NCBI GenBank assembly: GCA_947647615.1
Contig: CANSKS010000018.1
Coordinates: forward strand, 1 to 47,496
From: an uncultured Neglectibacter sp.
Lineage (GTDB): Bacteria; Bacillota; Clostridia; Oscillospirales; Acutalibacteraceae
Direction: 5' to 3'
DNA: 47,496 nt
Each line of letters opens with the position of its first letter. Position 1 is the stretch's first letter. The notes beneath the pieces are model-generated. The model was not told the origin of the DNA and did no database searches. It worked only from the letters and a program-made list of their open reading frames with translations. The position numbers and the translations under genes were made by a program. Below, in pieces: positions 35,103 through 43,721 of the stretch.

Positions 35103-36365
35103 ATGAGTGAAATTACCTCTTTTCCCATAACAGAATCTGTAAATCTAAAAGCCTTTACAGATTCTCGGTTCAAAACGATGAAAATCGCTGTCGATATGTT
35201 CATCCCGATCTCAAAACTAACTGCCGCTCAATATGGCATATTGCCCTCTTTGGTTAGCCGCGCCACCAAAGACTACCCGGATTATACTGCTTTGAGCGGC
35301 CGTCTGGCAGAACTTTACGGGGCTTCCTTAGATTCCGGTGTACGGAAAATGGGGACTTACCAGGTTCTTTCTCTTTCTGTTAGTGGAATATCCAGTCGTT
35401 ATGCCCTGGAAAAAGAAGACATGTTCCGAGAGCTTTCCAGCCTGCTTTTCAGCGTGCTGTTTGATCCTCTGAAAAATGCAGAGGGGAATTTCCTTCCGGA
35501 ACATTTCGAACAGGAAAAACGACAGCTTTTGGAGCTGAAAGATACAGAATTTAACGATAAAATTCTCTATGCCCACCAGCGTTGCGAAGAAGTCATGTTT
35601 TTAGGAGAGCCGGCCGGTGTGGATCGTTACGGTTCCAAGGAAGAAATTGCTGCCTTGAAATTGGAGGAGCTTTCCGACGCTTGGGATGAGCTTTTGAAAA
35701 GCTCCCGGTATGAGATCTTCCTGCTTGGCGACTGTGAGCCGGAACCCTCCCTGTTTCAAGATCGGTTCCAAAACTTCGGCGCCCCACGAAAGTTAAACTA
35801 TTTGCCTTGCCCCTCCAGCTTGGAACCCCGGCGGGTGACGGAGGAGCTTCCTCTGTCACAGTCGAAGCTTTCTATGGGCTTCCGGGTTAATTTCCGACCG
35901 GAGGAACGCCTGACCTTTCAGCTGATGAATGCGGTGCTCGGTGGAACCCCCAGCTCCAAGCTGTTCCGGAATGTGCGGGAAAAGGAGAGCCTTTGCTATT
36001 ACTGTTCTTCATCTTTCGATGCGGGAAGCAGGGCACTTTATGTGGAAAGCGGCGTTGAAACAGAAAATCTGGAGCGTACGGAACAAGAGGTGCTTCACCA
36101 GTTGAGCCTTTTGCAGGCTGGTGAAGTTACGGAAGAAGAGCTGCATTCCGCGAAAATGGCTTTGCGCAATGCCATGCGCTCTGTGCGCGATTCCTTAAAC
36201 GCAGTAGAAAATTGGTGTATTTCCCGGATTTTTGAACCCGTTTTCGAATCGCCGGAAGCTTCCGCAGAACGCCTGATGAAGGTGACAAAGGAAGAGGTTG
36301 TTTCCGCCGCCAACCGGGTAATGCCGGCTGCTGTATTTTGCTTGAAAGGATGCGGTGAGCGCTGA
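35103..36365 (+). CDS. M16 family peptidase homologue, inactive-type (YmfF-like)
   Basis: A 420-residue protein of the pitrilysin/M16 fold with the C-terminal M16 domain motifs (NAVLGGTPSSKLFRNVREK, SLCYYCSSS). The zinc-binding HxxEH that belongs in the N-terminal domain is missing (the segment reads SGRLAELYGASLDSG). Such non-catalytic halves pair with an active M16 protein, as in B. subtilis ymfF-ymfH. I chose ATG 35103 with AAAGGG 11 nt upstream; GTG 35091 is less likely. The stop overlaps the start of the next gene. Confidence 0.82.
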   Translation: MSEITSFPITESVNLKAFTDSRFKTMKIAVDMFIPISKLTAAQYGILPSLVSRATKDYPDYTALSGRLAELYGASLDSGVRKMGTYQVLSLSVSGISSRYALEKEDMFRELSSLLFSVLFDPLKNAEGNFLPEHFEQEKRQLLELKDTEFNDKILYAHQRCEEVMFLGEPAGVDRYGSKEEIAALKLEELSDAWDELLKSSRYEIFLLGDCEPEPSLFQDRFQNFGAPRKLNYLPCPSSLEPRRVTEELPLSQSKLSMGFRVNFRPEERLTFQLMNAVLGGTPSSKLFRNVREKESLCYYCSSSFDAGSRALYVESGVETENLERTEQEVLHQLSLLQAGEVTEEELHSAKMALRNAMRSVRDSLNAVENWCISRIFEPVFESPEASAERLMKVTKEEVVSAANRVMPAAVFCLKGCGER

Positions 36366-37648
36366 TGCAAATGGAAAAAATAGTAAGCTGCCGGGCAGGA
36401 GATCATTATTATAAAATTAAGCATTCCTCCGGACTTTTGATTTTGCTCTACCCAAAAGAGCATTGCAGCACGACCTATGCGGTGTTTGGAACCAAGTACG
36501 GGTCTATCGATTCCTGCTTCCGGCGCAGCGACGAAGAGCATCCGGAAACGGTACCGGAGGGCATTGCCCATTATTTAGAGCATAAGCTGTTCGAAAGTGA
36601 AGATGGGGATGCCTTTGAGCGGTATGCTCGCACCGGAGCCAATGCCAATGCCTTTACCTCTTTTGAATCTACTTGCTACTTGTTTTCCTGTGCAGATCAC
36701 CTGTACGATTCCTTGGAAATCTTGTTGGATTTTGTACAGTCCCCTTACTTTACAGAGCAAAGTGTCGCAAAAGAGCAGGGAATTATTGGTCAAGAGATCA
36801 AAATGTATGATGATGATCCTCAATGGCAGGTGATGTTCCAGTACCTTCGCGCCATGTACCAAAAGCATCCCATTCGCCAAGATATTGCGGGGACCGTGGA
36901 AAGTATTGCCAAAATAACGCCGGAGCATCTTTATCGCTGCTACCGCACTTTCTATAATTTAAACAATATGGCGTTGTGTATTGCCGGAAATTTAGAGGTG
37001 GAAAAAGTACTGGAGCTTTGCGACCGCATGTTAAAGCCCTCGGCGCCTGTTATGGTAGAACGCGTTTTCGAGGAAGAGCCGCAGGAAGTACTTTTGTCAA
37101 AAACAGAAAAGCAGCTTTCCGTAGCTTGCCCGCTTTTCCAGTTCGGATATAAGGAAGCGGTGGAAACCGGCTCGTTGCGCTCAGAACGGGAACTGGCGGT
37201 CATGTCTGTTTTGTTGGAGATGATGGCTTCCGATTCCTCGCCCTTGTTCCGGCGGCTTTTAGATGCAGAGTTGATCAACGAAGCCTCCTTTGGCTATGAA
37301 TATTTTGAAGGAGCAGGCTTTGGCACCGTGCTTTTCGGCGGGGAATCCAAGGACCCGCAGGCGGTTGCCGCTATGATTGAGGAGGAGGTCTGTCGTTTGA
37401 AACGGGAAGGACTGGATCACGCTGCCTTCCTGCGGGCCAAAAAGAGCGTTTATGGGGAGAATATTTCTGCGCTGAACAGTACCGGGAGCATTGCCAATGC
37501 CTTGGCGGGCTTTACCTTCAAGGGCAGGGAATTATTTTCCTATTTGGACGCCTTGGCGGAATTGGAGCTTTCTGAGGTGCAGAAAGCACTGAATCGGGTG
37601 TTTCAAACGGAACGAACTGTGCTTTCTGTGGTGCGTCCCATTTCTTGA
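36365..37648 (+). CDS. M16 family zinc metallopeptidase (YmfH-like)
   Basis: A 427-residue zinc peptidase. The inverted zinc motif HxxEH is in GIAHYLEHKLFES (about residues 63-75), with a downstream glutamate region; AFTSFESTCYLFSC follows. It carries the catalytic site that the preceding protein lacks, so the two probably form a heterodimer that degrades peptides in the cytoplasm. The ATG shares one base with the previous stop (TGATG), giving translational coupling. Confidence 0.86.
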   Translation: MQMEKIVSCRAGDHYYKIKHSSGLLILLYPKEHCSTTYAVFGTKYGSIDSCFRRSDEEHPETVPEGIAHYLEHKLFESEDGDAFERYARTGANANAFTSFESTCYLFSCADHLYDSLEILLDFVQSPYFTEQSVAKEQGIIGQEIKMYDDDPQWQVMFQYLRAMYQKHPIRQDIAGTVESIAKITPEHLYRCYRTFYNLNNMALCIAGNLEVEKVLELCDRMLKPSAPVMVERVFEEEPQEVLLSKTEKQLSVACPLFQFGYKEAVETGSLRSERELAVMSVLLEMMASDSSPLFRRLLDAELINEASFGYEYFEGAGFGTVLFGGESKDPQAVAAMIEEEVCRLKREGLDHAAFLRAKKSVYGENISALNSTGSIANALAGFTFKGRELFSYLDALAELELSEVQKALNRVFQTERTVLSVVRPIS

Positions 37649-37685
37649 TTTGAACTCTATGTTTTAGGAAGAGAAAGGAAAAAAT

Positions 37686-38699
37686 ATGGTACATCAAGTG
37701 GAATTCCCCAAGCTGGGGCTTCAGTTTCAAGTTCATGAAACGGCCTTCACGATTGGTAATTTTGAAATAAAATGGTATGGTATTATCATTGCGGTTGGGT
37801 TCCTGCTGGCGATTCTTTATGCCTCCTTCCGGGCAAAGAAAATGAATATTGATATGGACCGGCTGTTTGATGCCGTGATCGCCGGGCTCATTGGCGGCAT
37901 TGTGTGTGCACGGCTTTTTTATGTGGCTTTTTACCCAGGGGACAAATATTGGAAGAACCCCATCGAAATTCTTTATATTCATTCTGGAGGCCTAGCCATT
38001 TACGGTGGGCTCATTGGTGCACTGCTGTTTGGCGGCATTGTCGCAAAACTCCGGAAACTCAGTGTTCCCGCTGTGTTTGACTTGGTTTCCCTGGGCTTTT
38101 TGATCGGTCAAAGCCTTGGCCGATGGGGGAATTTTATAAACCAGGAGGCTTTTGGAACGGCAACAGACCTACCCTGGGGAATGTACAGCGACAATACGGC
38201 TTTGGAAGTGGTGGGGAACGCACATCCTTGTTTTTTGTATGAATCTATCCTTTGTTTGATCGGTTTTCTGCTGCTGCATGTCTTTACAAAGAAATACCGC
38301 CGGTATGACGGGCAGACCTTTTTGCTTTACATTGTATGGTATGGGCTTTGCAGGTTCTTCATTGAAGGACTTCGGACCGACAGCCTGATGATCCCCTATG
38401 TGGGGCTGCGGGTCTCCCAGGTGATTGCCGGGGGCTGCGTGGTAGTAGGACTGCTTTTGCTGTTCCTGTTCCGGAAAAAGACAAGCCTGACCGGCTGCGG
38501 AAGCAGGGAAGTCATGGAGGCAGTAGGGCTTTTGGAGCCGGAGGGGCTGGATGACGGCGTCAGCACAATTTTTGGAGATCTGCCCCCGGAAGAGGATAGC
38601 GAGTTGGCAACCGGAGAAGATTCGGGAAATTCCGGAGAAGAAGTGCCGGAAGAGAATGGCGGCGAAAAAGAAAATACAGAAGCGGAATCAGAAAATTAA
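37686..38699 (+). CDS. lgt: Prolipoprotein diacylglyceryl transferase
   Basis: A 337-residue membrane enzyme that moves diacylglycerol from phosphatidylglycerol onto the cysteine of prolipoproteins. Seven membrane segments, with the signature GRWGNFINQEAFG (about residues 143-155) and RFFIEGLRTDSL near the end of the core. The core ends at about residue 262; the remaining 70 or so residues form a hydrophilic, very acidic tail (many Glu, Asp, Gly, Asn) that the standard enzyme lacks. GAAAGGA precedes the ATG. folD follows with a GGAGG site that starts right at the stop codon. Confidence 0.93.
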   Translation: MVHQVEFPKLGLQFQVHETAFTIGNFEIKWYGIIIAVGFLLAILYASFRAKKMNIDMDRLFDAVIAGLIGGIVCARLFYVAFYPGDKYWKNPIEILYIHSGGLAIYGGLIGALLFGGIVAKLRKLSVPAVFDLVSLGFLIGQSLGRWGNFINQEAFGTATDLPWGMYSDNTALEVVGNAHPCFLYESILCLIGFLLLHVFTKKYRRYDGQTFLLYIVWYGLCRFFIEGLRTDSLMIPYVGLRVSQVIAGGCVVVGLLLLFLFRKKTSLTGCGSREVMEAVGLLEPEGLDDGVSTIFGDLPPEEDSELATGEDSGNSGEEVPEENGGEKENTEAESEN

Positions 38700-38711
38700 G
38701 GAGGAGTTTCT

Positions 38712-39584
38712 ATGGCGAAGCTTATTGACGGTAAAGCCGTCTCGGCAGAAGTGAAAAACCAGGTGGCGAAGGAAGTGACGCAGTTAAAGGAGCAGGGGAT
38801 TGTGCCCGGCTTAGCGGTGGTACTGGTGGGAAATGATCCGGCATCCAGAATTTATGTCAACAACAAAAAGAAGGCCTGTGAAGTTACGGGAATCTATTCG
38901 GAAGAATATGCCTTGCCGGAAAGTACCACCCAGCAGGAACTGCTGGACCTGATCCGACAGCTGAACGCCAAAAAAACAATCCACGGGATTTTGGTGCAAT
39001 CTCCGCTGCCAAATGGATTGGACGAATCTGCTGTGGTGGAGGCAATAGATCCACAAAAAGATGTGGACGCTTTCCACGCCTATAATGTGGGAAAGATCAT
39101 GATTGGTGAATACGCCTTTTTGCCTTGCACTCCCGCTGGGGTGATTGAGCTCCTTCATTCCGCCGGAATAGAGATTGAGGGAAAGAACTGCGTGGTCATT
39201 GGAAGAAGCAATATTGTGGGCAAACCCATGGCTATGCTGCTTTTGCACCATAATGGAACAGTCACCATCTGCCACAGCAGGACCAAAGACCTTCCCCGAA
39301 TTTGTAGTACGGCAGACATTTTAGTATCCGCCGTAGGAAAGGCCAATTTTGTCACCGCCGGTATGGTAAAAGAGGGGGCTGTAGTAATAGATGTGGGGAT
39401 GAACCGCGACGCATCGGGGAAGCTTTGCGGTGATGTAGATTTTACCTCGGTGGAGCCCATCGCCTCGTATATTACCCCGGTGCCGGGCGGCGTAGGACCT
39501 ATGACGATCGCGATGCTGATGAAAAATACGGTTTCTGCCGCGAAGCTTCAGAACAAGCTGCCCCTTTTCCAGGAGCGCCCATAG
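38712..39584 (+). CDS. folD: Methylenetetrahydrofolate dehydrogenase/cyclohydrolase
   Basis: A 290-residue bifunctional enzyme interconverting 5,10-methylene-, 5,10-methenyl- and 10-formyl-THF. Motifs: [14 protein letters not shown] (catalytic Lys), [21 protein letters not shown] and the dinucleotide loop [17 protein letters not shown], then [16 protein letters not shown]. Full length. In many Clostridia xseA, xseB and ispA follow before dxs; here dxs follows directly. Confidence 0.95.
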   Translation: MAKLIDGKAVSAEVKNQVAKEVTQLKEQGIVPGLAVVLVGNDPASRIYVNNKKKACEVTGIYSEEYALPESTTQQELLDLIRQLNAKKTIHGILVQSPLPNGLDESAVVEAIDPQKDVDAFHAYNVGKIMIGEYAFLPCTPAGVIELLHSAGIEIEGKNCVVIGRSNIVGKPMAMLLLHHNGTVTICHSRTKDLPRICSTADILVSAVGKANFVTAGMVKEGAVVIDVGMNRDASGKLCGDVDFTSVEPIASYITPVPGGVGPMTIAMLMKNTVSAAKLQNKLPLFQERP

Positions 39585-39608
39585 GAAGGAAAACGGCAAG
39601 AAAGGAAC

Positions 39609-39662
39609 GTGATCAATAGGGCGTTCTTCCCTAAAGATTCCGTATTGTGGCAACTGTTATGA
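39609..39662 (+). other. Possible 17-codon leader frame coupled to dxs
   Basis: A GTG behind GAAAGGA opens 17 codons (ending VLWQLL) whose stop TGA overlaps the dxs ATG. dxs itself has no visible ribosome binding site, so re-initiation after this frame would explain its translation. The spacing from GGA to GTG is only 2 nt, which is short; this is a guess. Confidence 0.25.
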
Positions 39663-41554
39663 AAAACTTATTGGAGAGCATTCACTCTCCGCAGGATATC
39701 AAGAATTTTTCAGAGAAAGAGCTCACTTTTCTTTGTGAAGAGATTCGTACCACTATCATTGAAACCGTTTCCCGCAACGGAGGGCATTTGGCCTCTAATT
39801 TGGGAGTGGTGGAACTGACAGTGGCTTTGCTATTGGCTTTTTCTCCCCCTTGTGACAGCATCGTGTGGGATGTAGGGCATCAGAGCTACCCCTATAAGCT
39901 GTTGACCGGGCGTTACGAAAAATTTTCTACCATCCGGCAGGAAAATGGTTTATCGGGCTTCCCAAACCGGGAAGAAAGTGAATATGACATGTTTACCTGC
40001 GGGCACAGCAGTACTTCCATCTCTTCCGCATTAGGACTTTCGGAGGCAAACGCCTTGCAGGGAAAAGAAGGCCACGTGGTAGTGGTGATTGGAGATGGGG
40101 CTTTAACCGGTGGGCTTGCCTATGAAGGCCTTAACAACGCGGGACGGCTACACCGCAACCTGATTGTTATTTTAAACGACAATACTATGTCCATCTCTAA
40201 AAATGTGGGTTCCATGGCGCGATACCTCACTTATATCCGTACAAAGCCCGGGTATATCAAAGCAAAAAACAACGTAGAGAATTCTTTGCGAAAGCTTCCT
40301 GTGGTGGGAGTGAGAATCGCCAAAGTAATGAAAAAGGCAAAACGGGCTATTAAAAAAATATTTTATAACACTACTATCTTCGATGATTTCGGCTTTGCCT
40401 ATTACGGTCCCTTCGATGGACATGACCTGAAAGAGCTGAAGGAAACGTTGGAAAGTGTAAAACTAATTCGAAAGCCGGTGCTGTTGCATGTGCGCACCAA
40501 CAAGGGAAAAGGCTACCAATATGCAGAACAAGACCCCAGCATTTATCACGGCCTTTCCGGCTTCGATGTAACCACCGGAGATACCGGAGAACATTCACAG
40601 AGCTTTTCCGATGTGTTCGGTAGGGCGCTTTGCCAGCTGGCGGAAGAAAACCCTAAGATTTGCGCCATTACGGCCGCCATGCAGGACGGTACCGGCCTCA
40701 GTCAATTCCGGGAAAAATTCCGGAGCCGGTTTTTCGATGTGGGCATTTCCGAGGAGCATGCTGTCACCTTTGCAGGTGGCTTGGCAGTGGGGGGGATGCT
40801 GCCCGTATTTGCTGTATATTCTACCTTTTTGCAGCGTTCTTACGACCAGCTCATCCATGATATCGCCTTGCAGAAAGCGAAAGTCCTTTTAGCCGTAGAC
40901 AGAGCCGGGGTGGTGGGGGAAGACGGAAAAACCCATCAGGGAGTATTTGACGCCGCTTTTTTACAAACTGTACCCAATATTACGGTTTACTCGCCATCCT
41001 ATTTTCAAGAGCTTCGCCAGCAGCTGGTCTATCTGGCAAACAATATAGAGGGCCTTTGTGCCATTCGATACCCCAGAGGAAAAGAACTTTACCGTCCTTC
41101 TTATTTTCAAAGCAGCACGGCTCCTTTTTCCCTTCATGGCGACCAGACGAGCCCATTGCTGGTTGTGACCTACGGGAGATTGTTTTCTTTTGCAGCGGAG
41201 GCGGCAGAAGAGCTTCAAGAAAAAGGGGTGCCGGTGAAGCTGCTGAAGCTCAATCGGATTATTCCCATCCATCCGGAAGCGGTGAAGGCTGCTTGTGGCA
41301 GCCGCCATATTTTTTTCTTTGAGGAAGGGGTAAAAACGGGGGGGATAGGAGAACATTTCGGGTTTCTTTTACAAGAAAGAAAATTTTCCGGAGAATATTC
41401 TCTGCGGGCTATCGATAAGCCTTTTTTGGAACACGGGCCCATGTTCCAGACCCTAGAAGCATTGGGCCTGACAAAACAGGGTATGGTGCAAACAGTTCTA
41501 CTGGCAAAAGAAGGCTTGGAAAGGGAGATGGAGAATTCTGAAAAAAAGAATTGA
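39659..41554 (+). CDS. dxs: 1-deoxy-D-xylulose-5-phosphate synthase
   Basis: A 631-residue thiamine diphosphate enzyme: pyruvate + glyceraldehyde 3-phosphate gives DXP, the first step of the MEP isoprenoid pathway. The TPP motif VVVIGDGALTGG continues to LIVILNDNTMSIS; the transketolase-type central domain shows GISEEHAVTFAGGLAVGG and VDRAGVVGEDGKTHQG. Full length. ATG 39659 is chosen (GTG 39647 is in frame), but neither has a clear ribosome binding site. The 3' end overlaps the start of tlyA. Confidence 0.95.
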   Translation: MKNLLESIHSPQDIKNFSEKELTFLCEEIRTTIIETVSRNGGHLASNLGVVELTVALLLAFSPPCDSIVWDVGHQSYPYKLLTGRYEKFSTIRQENGLSGFPNREESEYDMFTCGHSSTSISSALGLSEANALQGKEGHVVVVIGDGALTGGLAYEGLNNAGRLHRNLIVILNDNTMSISKNVGSMARYLTYIRTKPGYIKAKNNVENSLRKLPVVGVRIAKVMKKAKRAIKKIFYNTTIFDDFGFAYYGPFDGHDLKELKETLESVKLIRKPVLLHVRTNKGKGYQYAEQDPSIYHGLSGFDVTTGDTGEHSQSFSDVFGRALCQLAEENPKICAITAAMQDGTGLSQFREKFRSRFFDVGISEEHAVTFAGGLAVGGMLPVFAVYSTFLQRSYDQLIHDIALQKAKVLLAVDRAGVVGEDGKTHQGVFDAAFLQTVPNITVYSPSYFQELRQQLVYLANNIEGLCAIRYPRGKELYRPSYFQSSTAPFSLHGDQTSPLLVVTYGRLFSFAAEAAEELQEKGVPVKLLKLNRIIPIHPEAVKAACGSRHIFFFEEGVKTGGIGEHFGFLLQERKFSGEYSLRAIDKPFLEHGPMFQTLEALGLTKQGMVQTVLLAKEGLEREMENSEKKN

Positions 41555-42341
41555 CGTACTGCTTTTTGAAAAAGGTTTGGCAGAAAGCCGGGAAAAGGCC
41601 AAGGCTTTGATTATGGAGGGCCTTGTCTATCTAGGAAACCAAAAATGTGAGAAGCCTGGGGATATGGCAGAAGAAACCGTAGAACTGCAAGTACGTGGAA
41701 AAGGATTGCCTTATGTGAGCCGGGGCGGGCTAAAACTGGAAAAAGCGCTCCAAGTGTTCCCTTTGGACCTCTCTGGCCTGGTATGCATGGATGTAGGGGC
41801 TTCTACCGGTGGTTTTACAGACTGTATGCTGCAAAACGGGGCTTGCAGGTCCTATGCCATAGATGTAGGCTACGGGCAGTTGGCTTGGAGCCTTCGTATT
41901 GATCCAAGGGTAGTAAATTTGGAAAGAACAAACGCCAGGTATTTGACACAGGAGCAGGTGCCAGAGCCTGTTGATTTTTGTTCTATTGATGTATCTTTTA
42001 TTTCCCTTACTATCATCTTGCCCAGTGTCCGGCCCCTTTTGGCCCCGGAAGGACGTTTGGTCTGTCTAATCAAGCCTCAGTTTGAGGCTGGAAAGGAGAA
42101 AGTGGGAAAAAAAGGCGTGGTTCGGGAAAAAAAGGTCCATGAAGAAGTAATTGTGAAGATCGTGAATTTTTGCCTTGATAACGGTTTTTCTGTAAAGGGA
42201 ATCACCTTTTCGCCCATAAAAGGCCCGGAGGGAAACATTGAGTATTTGATCTATTTGCAAAAATCTGAACCTGCACTTTTGGAAATAGACCAGGGAGAAA
42301 TAGCTGGTGTGGTAGAAGCTTCCCACAAAGAATTAGCTTGA
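41538..42341 (+). CDS. tlyA: TlyA family rRNA methyltransferase (S4 + FtsJ-like)
   Basis: A 267-residue protein with an N-terminal S4 RNA-binding domain (KKRIDVLLFEKGLAESREKA, the family's usual beginning) and an FtsJ/RrmJ-like SAM methyltransferase domain (SRGGLKLEKAL, SAM loop DVGASTGGFTDCML). TlyA proteins methylate 2'-OH of rRNA in both subunits in mycobacteria; other members are less studied. The conserved N-terminus can only begin at a CTG (41538) or ATT (41535), behind GGGAG/GGAG; the first ATG/GTG/TTG in frame would cut the S4 domain. It overlaps the dxs end by 17 nt. Confidence 0.9.
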   Translation: MKKRIDVLLFEKGLAESREKAKALIMEGLVYLGNQKCEKPGDMAEETVELQVRGKGLPYVSRGGLKLEKALQVFPLDLSGLVCMDVGASTGGFTDCMLQNGACRSYAIDVGYGQLAWSLRIDPRVVNLERTNARYLTQEQVPEPVDFCSIDVSFISLTIILPSVRPLLAPEGRLVCLIKPQFEAGKEKVGKKGVVREKKVHEEVIVKIVNFCLDNGFSVKGITFSPIKGPEGNIEYLIYLQKSEPALLEIDQGEIAGVVEASHKELA

Positions 42342-42379
42342 CAGGTTCTATAACAAAAACCGGAAAGGCTGCTGGAATC

Positions 42380-43219
42380 ATGAAGATCGCTATCTTGCCG
42401 AACTTAAATAAAGAGGAAGCAAAAGCATGCTTGGAAGAAGTTTTAGCTGTCCTGAAAAATTGCCAGGTCGTGGTAAAAGATTTCTTTTTTCGGCAGAATA
42501 AAGCTTACCGGTTCGAAAACGATCCAGAGCTTTCTGAATGCGACTTGTTTATCGCCATTGGCGGCGATGGCACGATCATCCACGTGGCAAAGGCCGCCGC
42601 GTTTTTCGGAAAGCCCTTGCTGGGGGTAAACGCAGGAAATTTGGGATTTAATGCGGGAATTGAAAGAAAAGATTTGCCGCTGCTTCCCAGCTTGTTAAAA
42701 AAAGAGTTTCGCTTGGAAAGAAGACATCTCATTCAGGCGGAAATCTTTTCCAAGAGTGGGGAGGTCAGGCGGTTTTTAGCTTTAAATGACGCGGTGATTT
42801 CCGGGGAGCTTTCCAAAATCATCGACTATAAAATGGCAGTGGGAAAAGAGGGTCCTTGGTACCGGTACCGGGCTGACGGGTTGATTTTGGCAACGCCTAC
42901 AGGTTCTACGGCCTATTCGCTTTCCGCAGGGGGACCGGTCATAGAACCCGGCATGGACTGCATGGTCTACACGCCTATTTGCCCCCATTCCCTTTTTGAC
43001 CGTAGTGTCATTTTTTCTTCGGGGACAGTGCTTGCGGTAGAAATTTTAGAAAATCCTGGGAAATTGTTGCTCACAGTGGATGGGGAGGAGCCCGTTACCC
43101 TTGTTTTGGGCGACAGGCTGAATTTTTCTATTGCGGAACCTACGGTTTCGTTTCTTAAGTTGGATCATAAAAGCTTTTATGAGGTTTTAAACGCGAAGAT
43201 GATCCGCGGCATGCGGTAA
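42380..43219 (+). CDS. nadK: NAD kinase
   Basis: A 279-residue ATP-NAD kinase that makes NADP. The catalytic GGDGTIIHVAKAA (about residues 60-72), NAGNLGFNAGI and PTGSTAYSLSAGGPVIEP are clear. GGAAAGG lies 11 nt before ATG 42380; the longer frame from 42338 would overlap tlyA. The gene order tlyA-nadK-argR-recN is conserved in Firmicutes. Confidence 0.95.
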   Translation: MKIAILPNLNKEEAKACLEEVLAVLKNCQVVVKDFFFRQNKAYRFENDPELSECDLFIAIGGDGTIIHVAKAAAFFGKPLLGVNAGNLGFNAGIERKDLPLLPSLLKKEFRLERRHLIQAEIFSKSGEVRRFLALNDAVISGELSKIIDYKMAVGKEGPWYRYRADGLILATPTGSTAYSLSAGGPVIEPGMDCMVYTPICPHSLFDRSVIFSSGTVLAVEILENPGKLLLTVDGEEPVTLVLGDRLNFSIAEPTVSFLKLDHKSFYEVLNAKMIRGMR

Positions 43220-43262
43220 GCGGTTTCAAATACATGTGATACACGAAAGGTGGTACGGAACA

Positions 43263-43715
43263 ATGAAAACACGACGGCACGCGAAAATATTGGAGTTGAT
43301 CCGAGAGTATGACATTGATACTCAAGATGAACTGCTGCGTTACCTGCGGGACAGAGGGTTTGATGTGACCCAGGCTACCGTTTCCCGAGATATTAAAGAG
43401 CTTCGTCTGGTAAAAACCCTTTCCCGGACAGGAAAATATAAATATTCTACTGGCATGGATAACAGCAACGATGTTTCTTCTAAGTTCTATTCCTTGTTTT
43501 CCGATTCCGTGATCTCTGTGGAAGCCGCCCAAAACCTGCTGGTCATCAAATGTATGACAGGAATGGCTCAGGCAGTGTGCGCTTCTTTAGATGCTGTGTA
43601 TTGGCAAAATTTTGTGGGGACTTTGGCGGGGGAGGATACTATTTTTATTGTATGTCGAAACGAATCGGCCGCTTTGGAAGCTCAGGAAGAATTTAAAAAA
43701 TTGATCAGCAGGTGA
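43263..43715 (+). CDS. argR: Arginine repressor ArgR
   Basis: A 150-residue regulator. The N-terminal winged helix-turn-helix (RHAKILELIREYDIDTQDEL, then QATVSRDIKELRLVK) binds ARG boxes, and the C-terminal hexamerisation domain (GTLAGEDTIFIVCR) binds L-arginine. ATG 43263 has AAAGGTGG about 10 nt upstream. No arginine genes are in the window; argR often sits here beside recN. Confidence 0.94.
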   Translation: MKTRRHAKILELIREYDIDTQDELLRYLRDRGFDVTQATVSRDIKELRLVKTLSRTGKYKYSTGMDNSNDVSSKFYSLFSDSVISVEAAQNLLVIKCMTGMAQAVCASLDAVYWQNFVGTLAGEDTIFIVCRNESAALEAQEEFKKLISR

Positions 43716-43721
43716 TCTGTT

